DNA of 64,000 nt from positions 22,877 through 86,876 of the forward strand of contig DFLF01000013.1 in the NCBI GenBank assembly GCA_002373675.1, in the 5' to 3' direction. Every line of letters begins with the position of its first letter. The first letter of the stretch is position 1. The notes beneath the pieces are model-generated. The model saw only the letters and a list, made by a program, of their open reading frames with translations. It made no database searches and was not told where the DNA came from. This document shows, one piece after another, positions 7,223-15,920 of the stretch. The stretch is from Pseudobutyrivibrio sp. UBA3626 (lineage in GTDB: Bacteria > Bacillota > Clostridia > Lachnospirales > Lachnospiraceae). The translations under genes and the position numbers were made by a program.

Positions 7223-8551
7223 TTATATAATTTCGCTATTTCTTATATACATTATTAAATAGTAAGGAATTATTCTGACTTTACTACCTACATTGCTTTT
7301 CTCTCTCGTATTATTTCGTTTCCCGATACACTTATAAGCTGTATTAATAGTAGAGTCATTAATAATACCTTCCATAGATACCGAAATCCTATTCCCTACT
7401 TTTACTTCAATAGGAACTACTTCGCCATCCTTCTCTATTATAAATTCTACTTCATGATTATCGTCTGGTTTGTAATAGTATAAATCATATCCATTATATG
7501 TAAGACATTGGGCAATTACATTCTCGTAGATGGCGGATCTAACATTTCCCTTAATTGTATCATTAAGGATTCCTCTCTTAGTCTCGAATCCGTACATACA
7601 TGTAAGAAGTCCAGTGTCATTTATATATAGTTTAAATTGATCTTTCTTCGCATTTTCTAATGGTAAAACGCGTGTATTGTTCACATTATAACATGAATAA
7701 CACATATACGCATCAATTATCCACAAAATGCTACTTCCATATTTTCTTTTTGTCTGGCCCTTCTCTACCTTAGAGTACTTGAATTTCTTCAATTCATTAT
7801 TAAGCTGATTAGGGATAGAGTTATAACATCGCTTAACAAGGGTACTTTTCCTGCTGTTAAGACTTGTCTCTATATCAGTCTGATATGCACTAATTATCTT
7901 CTTCTGAATCTCAATTACTCGGGAGAAATCTTTGTTCTTAGCGAAGTCCTGTACCGCTTCTGGCATACCACCTACAACTATATACTCTCGAAATAGATTC
8001 TGGAATTTGTTATGAATGCTTTCAGGAATCTCTGTCGGCTCTTCTAGGTATTTTGCCATACTATTAATCGTCTTAGAATCGAATCCATAAGACCACAAAA
8101 ATTCCTCAAATCCCAAAGGGTACATTGTAATCTCCTTTATGAAGGAGTTATTTTTAGTAGAGTCAGAATCAATTTTTCCAATAGCAATAGTGTCATATCG
8201 CATATCATCTGATAATACCTGTAATACTTCTTTAGCATTATCAATATAGTGTATCTCGTCTAATATTATTAATGTCTTCTTGGGAATAAGAATTACGTTA
8301 GGAATATTAGCAGTAATTCTCTTAATTATCTCTTCTGATGTTATCTCCCCTTCAAATACACAATGAAGTGATTTCATTTTTCGAAGATTTATATAAATAT
8401 AAGATTCATATTCTTCTTTACCAAAGCTTTTAGCTATAAATGTCTTCCCAACCTGCTTTGCTCCTTTTATTAGCAAAGATTTGTGTTGGACTTCTTCTCT
8501 TCTTTGATATTTCCAGATTAACAGCTCAGAGTATGCGCTTCTTTTCAGCAT
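7223..8551 (-). CDS. AAA_14/DUF4143 ATPase (second of three, divergent)
   Basis: The 442-aa protein has Walker A GAKQVGKT (30-37), Walker B TLIILDEIHYI, the MYPLGFEEFL motif that follows the ATPase core, and a C-terminal DUF4143 with EVEFII...VVPIEVKVGN. The sensor motif seen as GSLLG in the first copy is replaced here by a charged stretch (IAIGKIDSDSTKN), so ATP hydrolysis may be altered. Identity to the neighbouring copies is low outside the motifs, which argues against recent duplication. The ribosome binding site is GAGGT. It lies just upstream of the MCP gene on the same strand. Confidence 0.85.
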   Translation of the reverse strand: MLKRSAYSELLIWKYQRREEVQHKSLLIKGAKQVGKTFIAKSFGKEEYESYIYINLRKMKSLHCVFEGEITSEEIIKRITANIPNVILIPKKTLIILDEIHYIDNAKEVLQVLSDDMRYDTIAIGKIDSDSTKNNSFIKEITMYPLGFEEFLWSYGFDSKTINSMAKYLEEPTEIPESIHNKFQNLFREYIVVGGMPEAVQDFAKNKDFSRVIEIQKKIISAYQTDIETSLNSRKSTLVKRCYNSIPNQLNNELKKFKYSKVEKGQTKRKYGSSILWIIDAYMCYSCYNVNNTRVLPLENAKKDQFKLYINDTGLLTCMYGFETKRGILNDTIKGNVRSAIYENVIAQCLTYNGYDLYYYKPDDNHEVEFIIEKDGEVVPIEVKVGNRISVSMEGIINDSTINTAYKCIGKRNNTREKSNVGSKVRIIPYYLIMYIRNSEII

Positions 8552-8696
8552 ATCGTCTTACCTCAAAATGCATAAAATCGTATGTTCTAATTCTATAATA
8601 TAGTATGTTTTCGTAGCTATGTGACTCATTTTCGAGCTTTATCCGTACTTAAGTGCAATTTTAGCCATTTAGTCCGTTGTGATTTTCCGCTATATT

Positions 8697-9962
8697 TTAG
8701 AACACTTCACAATTTTCTATAAAATCAACTATATTTTTATGTTTTATACCACTTCTCTTATGTAAGGCTTTATCTAATGTCAACACGTATTTGGGGTAGA
8801 AATCCCTGATATTCTCAAGGGGTTTGTATTTATACTCCTCTTCCTTTGAAGTGCCAATTCCACCACGAGTATTGCTATTGATGTAATTTGCCACTTGTAC
8901 ATAGACATAGTCCATTTCTGAATCTTCAAGAACAAAGTCTATCTCACTTTTATTATTCTTCACCCTTCCTATTGCCACTTTATAATCCCACAGGAGTGAA
9001 TAATTGTATATAACATTCTTTAGAGAAGTTTCTATGTCTAAAGTATTATACAAATCCACAGCATAATAGAAACTTAGATCCGAGAGATAATACTTTTCTT
9101 TCCCCTTAATGATTCTTCTCTCAGATATGTCGAATCGTTGGCACTTATAGACTATTCTAGCATCCTCTAGAATCTGTAGATAATTATAAAGAGTCTCTTT
9201 TCTAACTGACATATGAAGCGTCTCAGAAAGGAACTCTTGCATATCTTTTATTATAAGGGCTTTACCAAAACTATTAATAACATATTTTCTAATTGCGAAA
9301 AATAGCTCTCTATTCTTTATTCTCTTATTCTTCCTTATAATCTTCTCAAATATGTCTTCAAGAACCTTCTTAGAATAAGCATGCATATTATCATGACCGC
9401 TATTTATAACTGTATATGGGAAACCACCCTCCATCATATACTTTGTAAGTTCTTCCTGAAGGTTATCAGACACTTTCTTACCATAGAACTTCTTCATATC
9501 GAGGTATTCTTGAAAGGATAAAGTTAGCATTTCAACTGTAATGTAATGTGCCTTAAGTCTTCTTACATGCTTTGGCTTTGTAGTGTAACCATTACTTGAT
9601 GTTACGAATATAGAATAGCTGCTATCCTTAGTAAATTCGTTAAGTGCACGTTCAAAATCATTTACATTAAGAAGTTCATCAAGAAACAAATACTTCTCAC
9701 CTGGTATCTCTATACTCTGTCTATCAACAATATCAATGAGTTTTTGGGCAGTATTTATTCCTTTGTAAGGTCTCTTATTGAAATTAATACTAATGATGTT
9801 ATCTTCAGGAACGCCCTTTTCGATAAGCTCCTCAATAATGTTTTCTATAAGAGTTGTTTTGCCACAGCCAAGTACACCTGTTATGAATTTGATAGTACCT
9901 GTTTCATCATATAAGGGGCGAAGCTTATTAAGATATATCTCTCTTCTATATAACTTATTCAT
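8697..9962 (-). CDS. AAA_14/DUF4143 ATPase (third of three)
   Basis: The 421-aa protein has Walker A TGVLGCGKTT (about 28-37), Walker B KYLFLDELLNV and a sensor-like VTSSNGYTT. A winged-helix-like middle precedes a C-terminal DUF4143 part with SEIDFVLEDSE. The lysine of the IEVK motif of its relatives is replaced (VYVQVAN), so the nuclease-like site looks incomplete. It starts one base after the stop of the TSCPD gene and may be co-translated with it, although no good ribosome binding site is seen. It belongs to a different branch of the family from the other two copies here. Confidence 0.85.
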   Translation of the reverse strand: MNKLYRREIYLNKLRPLYDETGTIKFITGVLGCGKTTLIENIIEELIEKGVPEDNIISINFNKRPYKGINTAQKLIDIVDRQSIEIPGEKYLFLDELLNVNDFERALNEFTKDSSYSIFVTSSNGYTTKPKHVRRLKAHYITVEMLTLSFQEYLDMKKFYGKKVSDNLQEELTKYMMEGGFPYTVINSGHDNMHAYSKKVLEDIFEKIIRKNKRIKNRELFFAIRKYVINSFGKALIIKDMQEFLSETLHMSVRKETLYNYLQILEDARIVYKCQRFDISERRIIKGKEKYYLSDLSFYYAVDLYNTLDIETSLKNVIYNYSLLWDYKVAIGRVKNNKSEIDFVLEDSEMDYVYVQVANYINSNTRGGIGTSKEEEYKYKPLENIRDFYPKYVLTLDKALHKRSGIKHKNIVDFIENCEVF

Positions 9963-9963
9963 A

Positions 9964-10215
9964 TTATGACTCTAAACCTATACGCAATGCTTTAACTAAC
10001 TGATCTGCACAAGAGGTATCTCTTGGTCCACAAGTATTACCTGCTAATTTACTCTCTATATCACCTACTGTCATGCCGTCTACCAGCTTGCCAATAGCTT
10101 TGAGATTGCCATCACACCCTCCTGTGAATCGCACATTATATACCTTATCTCCATCTAAATCATATTCTATTAATCTTGAGCATACTCCTATTGGTTTGTA
10201 TTGTAAGTGTTTCAT
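9964..10215 (-). CDS. TSCPD domain protein, four-cysteine type
   Basis: The 83-aa protein matches the small stand-alone TSCPD family (TIGR03905, four-Cys). It has conserved cysteines at 12, 34, 62 and 69, GGCDGNLKAIGKLVDGM in the middle and CGPRDTSCADQLVKAL near the end. The domain is named after a C-terminal region of ribonucleotide reductase and adenosylcobalamin-dependent enzymes and probably binds metal through the cysteines. The stand-alone protein has no assigned role. The ribosome binding site is AAGGAAG. The third AAA_14 gene begins one base after its stop. Confidence 0.85.
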   Translation of the reverse strand: MKHLQYKPIGVCSRLIEYDLDGDKVYNVRFTGGCDGNLKAIGKLVDGMTVGDIESKLAGNTCGPRDTSCADQLVKALRIGLES

Positions 10216-10262
10216 TCTTTACTTCCTTTCTGCTTTCATCATCTATTATTACATATCTTGTC

Positions 10263-10787
10263 CTATAGTTCACTACCATGTCGTAATTCTTCGAAGAAAT
10301 CACTCATAATAGCAGAACAGTCTTCTTTCATTATTCCAGTCTCTACTTCAACTCTATGGTTAAATCCCTGCATCTGAAGTAGGTTAATTACTGAGCCTAC
10401 ACAACCTGCTTTAGAATTCATGGCACCAATATATACTTTCTTCATTCTAGCCTGCAGAATTGCACCTGCACACATAGGACAAGGTTCAAGTGTAACATAC
10501 ATTTCACATTCCTCTAATCGCCAGTCTCCCATCTTCTTACAGGCCTGCTGTATGGCAAGTATCTCTGCATGGCTTGTGGTATTGCCATCTTTATTTCTTC
10601 TATTGTAAGCCTTGGCAATAACTTTGCCTTCATCACTAACGATTACACATCCTATAGGAACATCTCCATCTTCATAGGCTTTCTCTGCTTCTTTATATGC
10701 CATTGTCATGTATTTTATCTTCCTGTCCTCAGCTCTTTTTTCTTCTTTTTCCTGTGCATTACTTTTCATTCCATTAAAGAACGCCAT
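10263..10787 (-). CDS. tadA: tRNA-specific adenosine deaminase TadA
   Basis: This enzyme converts A34 of tRNA-Arg(ACG) to inosine so one tRNA reads three Arg codons. The zinc site is complete: HAEILAI supplies the His and catalytic Glu, and PCPMCAG supplies the two cysteines. The frame can be extended 21 codons upstream, but the ATG at 10787 has a GGGGG ribosome binding site at good spacing and is preferred (174 aa). That still leaves a charged 28-residue N-terminal extension (KSNAQEKEEKRAEDRK) before the normal start of the fold, longer than in typical TadA. It is divergent from nrdG. Confidence 0.93.
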   Translation of the reverse strand: MAFFNGMKSNAQEKEEKRAEDRKIKYMTMAYKEAEKAYEDGDVPIGCVIVSDEGKVIAKAYNRRNKDGNTTSHAEILAIQQACKKMGDWRLEECEMYVTLEPCPMCAGAILQARMKKVYIGAMNSKAGCVGSVINLLQMQGFNHRVEVETGIMKEDCSAIMSDFFEELRHGSEL

Positions 10788-10808
10788 GTGGATTTCCCCC
10801 TTGTAATC

Positions 10809-10817
10809 TGATATAAT
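10809..10817 (+). promoter_or_regulatory. Possible extended -10 promoter for nrdG
   Basis: TGATATAAT (TGn plus TATAAT) lies 67 bases before the nrdG start in the divergent tadA/nrdG gap. No -35 consensus is visible. Confidence 0.35.
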
Positions 10818-10883
10818 ATGCAATGTTATATGTATATAAGCATTACACATTTTAGATAAAATATCAAGGAAGAAGCGTTTGTT

Positions 10884-11582
10884 ATGAGAATTGTTGGATT
10901 AATGAAAACAACCCTGCTAGATTATCCGGGCAAAGTTGCATCTACAATATTTACTGGAGGATGTAATTTCCGTTGTCCTTATTGCCATAATGGTGATCTT
11001 GTACTTAATCACACTACTATGGAGCCATATAGCGAAGAAGAGATATTTTCACACCTTAACAAGCGTAAGAACATCCTTAACGGTGTATGCATAACAGGTG
11101 GTGAACCTACTCTTCAAAGCGAACTTCCTGAGTTTATTCGTAAAGTAAAGACGCTTAATCTTCTGGTTAAGCTTGATACTAACGGTACGAATCCTGCTAT
11201 GCTTCGTAGCCTGTTAGAAGAAGGACTTCTTGACTATGTGGCAATGGATATTAAGCATTGTCGATCAAAATACAATGATGTGGCATGTATGAATCCACTT
11301 GATATACAGAGCATAGAAGACTCAGTAGAAATCCTTAAGAATTCTAGTATTGACTACGAATTTCGTACCACAGTAACAAGAGAACTTCACAAGATGGAAG
11401 ATTTCCAAGAAATAGGTAAATGGATAGAAGGCTCCAAAGCCTATTATTTACAGCCTTACAAGGAATCAGAGCAGGTTATAAGTAAGATATTTACAACCTA
11501 TTCTGCTGCTGAATTCGACGAAATAGTCAATATACTTAATAATTATAATATTGGAAATATCAAAGTTAGAGCCTTAGATTAA
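10884..11582 (+). CDS. nrdG: Anaerobic ribonucleotide reductase-activating-type radical SAM protein
   Basis: The 232-aa protein is of the NrdG2 type (TIGR02495). It begins MRIVGLMKTTLLDYPGKVAS and carries the radical SAM cluster CNFRCPYC (Cys 27, 31, 34), then GGEPTLQ for SAM binding. The family role is to form the glycyl radical on class III ribonucleotide reductase (NrdD) under anaerobic conditions. nrdD is not in this window, so the substrate could be a different glycyl radical enzyme. The ribosome binding site is AAGGAAG. It is followed after 22 bases by a GNAT gene on the same strand. The pair runs against the local gene direction. Confidence 0.85.
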   Translation: MRIVGLMKTTLLDYPGKVASTIFTGGCNFRCPYCHNGDLVLNHTTMEPYSEEEIFSHLNKRKNILNGVCITGGEPTLQSELPEFIRKVKTLNLLVKLDTNGTNPAMLRSLLEEGLLDYVAMDIKHCRSKYNDVACMNPLDIQSIEDSVEILKNSSIDYEFRTTVTRELHKMEDFQEIGKWIEGSKAYYLQPYKESEQVISKIFTTYSAAEFDEIVNILNNYNIGNIKVRALD

Positions 11583-11604
11583 CAGGAATACAGGTAGTAT
11601 TATT

Positions 11605-12162
11605 ATGAATTTTGTATACGAAACAGATAGATTAATTCTTAAAATATGCGGTGAAGAAATTGCAGAAGATGCTCTAGTATTCGATTTACATAACACCAGG
11701 GAATTCGAGGCAGTTGAGCCAATCGACGTAGATAATTTCTATAATATTGAGCATCACCGCAATATTCTTAACTATGAATATAAGAAGATGCTTCAACTTG
11801 CCGTAGTTAGATTCTGGTTATATCGTAAAGAAGATCCAGATACTATTATCGGTACAGTCTGCTTTAGAAACATTGCAAAACCTATCTACTCTTCTTGTCA
11901 GGTGGGATATAAAATGGACAAAGCCTTCACCAATAAAGGCTATTGCACAGAAGCTCTTAGAGCTGGAATCAATATAATGATAAAAGATCTGGAATTGCAT
12001 AGATTCGAAGCCTTGGTTCTTCCGGAGAATGCCCCATCTATAGCAATTCTTGAGAGTCTTGGATTCAAGAAAGAAGGACTCCTTCGAGATAAAATAATGA
12101 TTCAGGATAAATGGAGAGACCACTATCTATACGGATTACTCTCAAGTGAATTTGTTAAATAA
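11605..12162 (+). CDS. GNAT N-acetyltransferase, RimJ/RimL type
   Basis: The 185-aa protein opens with the RimJ/RimL-type strand YETDRLILKI. It has VGYKMDKAFTNKGYCTEALR, the acetyl-CoA pyrophosphate loop region (normally Q/RxxGxG/A, here GYCTEA), and the late LPENAPSIAILESLGFKKEG segment where N-x-x-S-x-x-[VIL]-x-E-x-x-G-F is the family signature. It would transfer acetyl from acetyl-CoA to an amine; the substrate cannot be told from sequence. It is probably co-transcribed with nrdG and ends at a structured convergent terminator. Confidence 0.88.
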   Translation: MNFVYETDRLILKICGEEIAEDALVFDLHNTREFEAVEPIDVDNFYNIEHHRNILNYEYKKMLQLAVVRFWLYRKEDPDTIIGTVCFRNIAKPIYSSCQVGYKMDKAFTNKGYCTEALRAGINIMIKDLELHRFEALVLPENAPSIAILESLGFKKEGLLRDKIMIQDKWRDHYLYGLLSSEFVK

Positions 12163-12217
12163 AAACTTCAAGTTCCTGCGTTGAACTGTTCTTGGTTCTC
12201 ACAAGACTTGAAGTTTT
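12162..12217. terminator. Convergent terminator with inner hairpins
   Basis: A 12-bp outer stem, AAAACTTCAAGT/ACTTGAAGTTTT, closes a 32-base loop that itself can form two small hairpins (AGTTC/GAACT and CTTG/CAAG). It lies between the ends of the convergent GNAT and pfp genes. The A and T ends of the stem would serve both directions. The branched shape is unusual for a plain terminator. Confidence 0.6.
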
Positions 12218-12246
12218 ATATTGCTTAATTATTCTCTTATAATTTC

Positions 12247-13905
12247 TTATTTATGCTCTAAAGCAAGTGTTCTGGTTGTTATATCACATACAGAGCTTGA
12301 TCCGTAATACTGTATAGCTCCTGGATATGTGTAAGCAGTTTCAACAGCCCATGTATCTCTCTTCTGAGCAAAGTATCTAAATGGTGCGCCATCAAGATCT
12401 ACTAGAGCTTTTCTTATAACTGGCTTATCTTCACCATTTCTTCTCTCAATATTCATCATCTTGGTAATTGGCATTCCACCTGCAATCCATTCCTCAGCAG
12501 GCTTAGCAAGGTTAGATACCTTAGATAAATAACCTGTATAACCATACTGGATAAGCATAAATGCGTTATATCCCAGTGAATAGCAGTAATCTGCATCAAA
12601 GTTAGATGGGAATGCACATCTTCCTTCATATCCAAAGAAGTGATGAAGTGGTGAGAATTTACCTTTGTATTTTCCCTTTGCTTTTCTCCCATTAAGAGTA
12701 TCTGCTACAAGTGAAGAGATTAATTTCTCTGACTCGATTAGTGATACCTGTACATTTCCATGAGGATCTCTCTCAAGGAATAACTGCTTCTGTACAAATT
12801 CAGGAAGAAGCGCGAATACCTTCATTGACTTATCTGAAAGTCCTCTTTCGATAAAATGTTCCTTAGAAGCCCAGTCAACAAGATTATTAAATTCTTCTGC
12901 ACTTTCTCCAGCAAGTAATTCGTTAATCTCTGCAATAAGCTTAGAGAATTCAGGAACGAACTCAATTATTCCTTCTGGAATAATAGCTACACCAAAGTTG
13001 TCTCCATTATTAGCTCTAGCTTCTACAGAATCTGCAATCTGATTAGCAATATCTTCTAGAGACATTTTCTTAGCTGCAACTTCCTCTCCGATTAGACAGA
13101 TATTAGGTTGTGTCTCAAGAGCACATTCTAGTGCAACGTGAGAAGCAGAACGTCCCATTACCTTGATAAAATGCCAATACTTCTTAGCAGAATTAGCGTC
13201 TCTTTCGATATTACCAATAACTTCACTATAAGTCTTAGTTGCTGTATCGAAACCAAATGAAGCTTCAATATCTTCGTTCTTTAAATCTCCATCAATTGTC
13301 TTAGGACAACCAATTACCTGTACACCAGTATTGTGTGCAGCCATATACTCAGCAAGTACTGCTGCATTAGTATTAGAGTCGTCACCACCAATGATTACGA
13401 TTGCTGTAAGACCATGCTTCTTCGCAACTTCTGTAACAATTTCAAATTGCTCTTCTGTCTCAAGCTTAGTACGACCAGATCCAATTATATCGAATCCACC
13501 TGTATTACGATATGAATCAATATATTGATCTGTCATCTCGATGTAATCATCTTCTATAAGACCACTTGGACCGCCTTTAAATCCTAATAATACATTTTCC
13601 TTATTAGTTGCTTTAAGAGCGTCATATAGACCACAGATTACATTGTGCCCACCTGGTGCCTGTCCACCTGATAGAATAACACCTACAACCTGCTTCTTGT
13701 TATCTGATGTATTCTGGCCTTTTTCAAATGTTATCTCACATTTTCCATATGTATTAGGAAATAATGCTGCGATTTTCTCCTGATCTGCTACGCTTTTTGT
13801 CTTCTCGCCAGTCTTTACACCAATCTCACTAATACCATTTCTAAGCATTCCTGGAAGCTTAGGCTTATATTCATATCTTGCTTCTTGTAATGGTGATAAT
13901 TTCAT
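12247..13905 (-). CDS. pfp: Diphosphate-fructose-6-phosphate 1-phosphotransferase
   Basis: This PPi-dependent phosphofructokinase makes glycolysis reversible at the fructose-6-phosphate step. At 552 aa it is the long (plant/spirochaete-type) form. The PPi signature is clear: GGDDS at 163-167 carries the second Asp that blocks ATP, and PKTIDGDL at 191-198 has Lys where ATP enzymes have Gly. GGQAPGGHN (80-88), MGRSASH and the KYKGKF region also fit. The ribosome binding site is AAGGAGT. It has its own upstream gap and ends at the shared convergent terminator. Confidence 0.95.
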   Translation of the reverse strand: MKLSPLQEARYEYKPKLPGMLRNGISEIGVKTGEKTKSVADQEKIAALFPNTYGKCEITFEKGQNTSDNKKQVVGVILSGGQAPGGHNVICGLYDALKATNKENVLLGFKGGPSGLIEDDYIEMTDQYIDSYRNTGGFDIIGSGRTKLETEEQFEIVTEVAKKHGLTAIVIIGGDDSNTNAAVLAEYMAAHNTGVQVIGCPKTIDGDLKNEDIEASFGFDTATKTYSEVIGNIERDANSAKKYWHFIKVMGRSASHVALECALETQPNICLIGEEVAAKKMSLEDIANQIADSVEARANNGDNFGVAIIPEGIIEFVPEFSKLIAEINELLAGESAEEFNNLVDWASKEHFIERGLSDKSMKVFALLPEFVQKQLFLERDPHGNVQVSLIESEKLISSLVADTLNGRKAKGKYKGKFSPLHHFFGYEGRCAFPSNFDADYCYSLGYNAFMLIQYGYTGYLSKVSNLAKPAEEWIAGGMPITKMMNIERRNGEDKPVIRKALVDLDGAPFRYFAQKRDTWAVETAYTYPGAIQYYGSSSVCDITTRTLALEHK

Positions 13906-14002
13906 ATTAATTTACTCCTTTAATTATTTTAACCTCATATATCCTATTATATTTATTAGAAAAAGTAAAGTACTCTCGACCATTATATCCCTTTATTATA
14001 AT

Positions 14003-14062
14003 AAAAAATCCAATCCCTTAATTATATCAGGATACTACCTGATACAATTAAGCAGATTGGAT
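14003..14062 (-). terminator. Terminator of the reverse rubrerythrin gene
   Basis: A long stem of about 25 base pairs with small bulges runs from 14008 to 14062 (outer ATCCAATC/GATTGGAT, inner TATCAGG/CCTGATA). On the minus strand it is followed by a T-run at 14003-14008. It lies directly after the rubrerythrin stop. Confidence 0.9.
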
Positions 14063-14086
14063 CTTTCCTTTTATATTAAACCAAAC

Positions 14087-14629
14087 CTATCCAAAATATC
14101 TGTCTAAAAGACCTTTGAATGCCTTACCATGTCTGGCTTCATCTCTAGCCATCTCATGAACTGTGTCATGAATTGCGTCAAGATTAGCAGCCTTAGCACG
14201 CTTAGCAAGATCAGTCTTACCTGCAGTTGCGCCATTCTCTGCATCAACTCTTAGCTGTAGATTCTTCTTAGTAGAGTCTGTTACTACTTCTCCAAGAAGC
14301 TCTGCGAACTTAGCAGCATGCTCTGCCTCTTCCCATGCAGCCTTCTCATAATACATACCAATCTCTGGATATCCTTCTCTATGGGCAACTCTAGCCATTG
14401 CTAGATACATTCCTACCTCTGAGCACTCTCCTTCGAAATTAGATCTTAGGTCTGCTAAGATGTCTTCGCTAACACCCTTTGCAACACCTACAACATGCTC
14501 TGCTGCCCATGTCATCTCGCCTTCCTGCTTATTGAATTTCTCTGCTGGTACATGACATACTGGACACTCTTCTGGTGGCTCATCTCCTTCATGTACATAA
14601 CCGCATACCGAACAAACCCATTTTGCCAT
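14087..14629 (-). CDS. rbr: Reverse rubrerythrin
   Basis: The 180-aa protein has a rubredoxin domain first (CSVCGY, Cys 6 and 9; CPVCH, Cys 22 and 25) and then a four-helix di-iron domain. The iron ligands lie in GECSEVGMY, EEAEHAAKF and ARDEARHGKAF. This swapped order (rubredoxin at the N-terminus) is the reverse rubrerythrin type, which in clostridia acts as an NADH-driven hydrogen peroxide and oxygen reductase. It would protect an anaerobe from oxygen exposure. The ATG has a strong ribosome binding site, and a dyad lies between promoter and start. The gene is single, with its own terminator. Confidence 0.95.
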   Translation of the reverse strand: MAKWVCSVCGYVHEGDEPPEECPVCHVPAEKFNKQEGEMTWAAEHVVGVAKGVSEDILADLRSNFEGECSEVGMYLAMARVAHREGYPEIGMYYEKAAWEEAEHAAKFAELLGEVVTDSTKKNLQLRVDAENGATAGKTDLAKRAKAANLDAIHDTVHEMARDEARHGKAFKGLLDRYFG

Positions 14630-14672
14630 AATGTATACCTCCTATTATCTTAATATTTATCCCTTTATCAAC

Positions 14673-14698
14673 TATCATCGAATAATCTTACGATGATA
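14673..14698. promoter_or_regulatory. Dyad in the rubrerythrin leader
   Basis: TATCATCG and CGATGATA form a perfect 8-bp inverted repeat with a 10-base spacer. It lies just downstream (on the minus strand) of a TATAAT box at about 14701-14706. It could be an operator for an oxidative-stress regulator or a 5'-UTR hairpin. It does not match the PerR box consensus. Confidence 0.4.
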
Positions 14699-14797
14699 TT
14701 CTTATTATAACTTAATTGTTCGCAAATGGAAACTTAAAAATTTATTATTCATTGTCACTGACATATTTCTTAATAATTTCCAAATTCTCTTCTCTTT

Positions 14798-15664
14798 CTA
14801 TTCCCATCCCTCGTCAGTTCGGGCTGAACCCTCCGGTATACCCGGCAGAATTAATCCGCCATCAACTCTTAGTGTTATGCCCGTGATATACGATGCTTTG
14901 TCCGATGCCAGAAATGTTACTGCATTAGCAATATCCCTGGGTGTGCCTGCACGACCTAAGGGCACAGTATCTTTTAGATTGTCCCAAAAGTCAGGAACGG
15001 TATTCAGTGGGCTTTCGGCTATTCTCTTATCCCAATAATATTCCATATCAGAAGGTTTATCAATGAATGCTATCTCTTCCTTAGTTCTTATTCTTATGGC
15101 CCCGGGTGCCACATTATTAATTCGGATTCCGTATTCTGCAACATCAAGCGCAAACGCTTCAATCATCTTGTTAAGACCTGCTTTCATACCGCAATACAGT
15201 CCACAATTAGGATAAGAGCGTTCTCCTCTTGAGGAGGTTATATTAATAATATTACCTTTAATCTTATTATCTATCATATATCTCGAAGACAGATGCATCA
15301 TCTTGATATATGTACGAAAATCAAGATTAAGAAGAAAATCAAGATTGTCGTCAGAAAAATCCTGTATTGCACGGGGTTTGTTAACACCGGCATTATTAAT
15401 GCATAAGTCTAATGAACCTAGAGAGCTTATCGCTTTATTAAAAAAAATATCTGCGCCGTCCTTCTTGGAAAAATCAGCATCAAATGGATAACACTCAGCT
15501 CCCAGACTTGTTATAAGACTTGTTGTCATATCTACATAATAATCACTATTATCTGCACCACTATAGTAAGAGAAGGCTATATCATAACCTTCTTTTGCAA
15601 GTGCAACACATATTCCTCTTCCTATTCCTGATTCTCCGCCAGTAATAATTGCTTTTTTTCTCAT
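14798..15664 (-). CDS. Short-chain dehydrogenase/reductase (SDR)
   Basis: This is a classical SDR of 288 aa. It has the nucleotide-binding TGGESGIG (8-15), NNAG, the catalytic Ser in NITSSRGERSY, Tyr and Lys in YCGMK, and the C-terminal GITLRVDGG. The C-terminus extends past the usual end with LILPGIPEGSARTDEGW, a tail also encoded, with different codons, just upstream of the neighbouring MFS gene. Base composition looks richer in G and C than the neighbours, which suggests transfer. The substrate is not evident; the family includes sugar and polyol dehydrogenases. Confidence 0.88.
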   Translation of the reverse strand: MRKKAIITGGESGIGRGICVALAKEGYDIAFSYYSGADNSDYYVDMTTSLITSLGAECYPFDADFSKKDGADIFFNKAISSLGSLDLCINNAGVNKPRAIQDFSDDNLDFLLNLDFRTYIKMMHLSSRYMIDNKIKGNIINITSSRGERSYPNCGLYCGMKAGLNKMIEAFALDVAEYGIRINNVAPGAIRIRTKEEIAFIDKPSDMEYYWDKRIAESPLNTVPDFWDNLKDTVPLGRAGTPRDIANAVTFLASDKASYITGITLRVDGGLILPGIPEGSARTDEGWE

Positions 15665-15781
15665 CTTTATACCCCTATCTTAATAATTACGCTTTATATT
15701 CTACATTGTAGAACCTTAGTAGTTTAATTATAATTTAGTTAGAATTAAAATGAAACCATAAAACCTTCATAAATATTAATT

Positions 15782-15810
15782 TTCTTATTCTTAAAATATT
15801 GTTGTATAAT
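15782..15810 (+). promoter_or_regulatory. Promoter of the MFS-glycosyltransferase pair
   Basis: TTCTTA (15782-15787) and TATAAT (15805-15810) are 17 bases apart, facing the MFS gene. The -10 is perfect and the -35 is weak. Confidence 0.5.
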
Positions 15811-15844
15811 AGCCTTATACTAATAACACATTTACACCATACAT

Positions 15845-15919
15845 ATGAAAGAGGTGAGCGTTCTTATCCTTCCTGGTATTCCGGAAGGATCTGCTAGAAC
15901 TGACGAAGGATGGAGCTAA
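15845..15919 (+). pseudogene. SDR 3' end remnant or 24-aa leader peptide
   Basis: A 24-codon frame from an ATG to TAA ends one base before the MFS start. Its last 18 residues are LILPGIPEGSARTDEGW plus Ser, identical over 17 residues to the tail of the SDR at 14798-15664. Most codons in the match differ only synonymously, so this is not a recent copy. It is best read as the 3' end left from an older SDR gene that once preceded the MFS gene on this strand. A short translated leader cannot be excluded, since the first codons (MKEVSV) do not match the SDR. Confidence 0.65.
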
Positions 15920-15920
15920 T

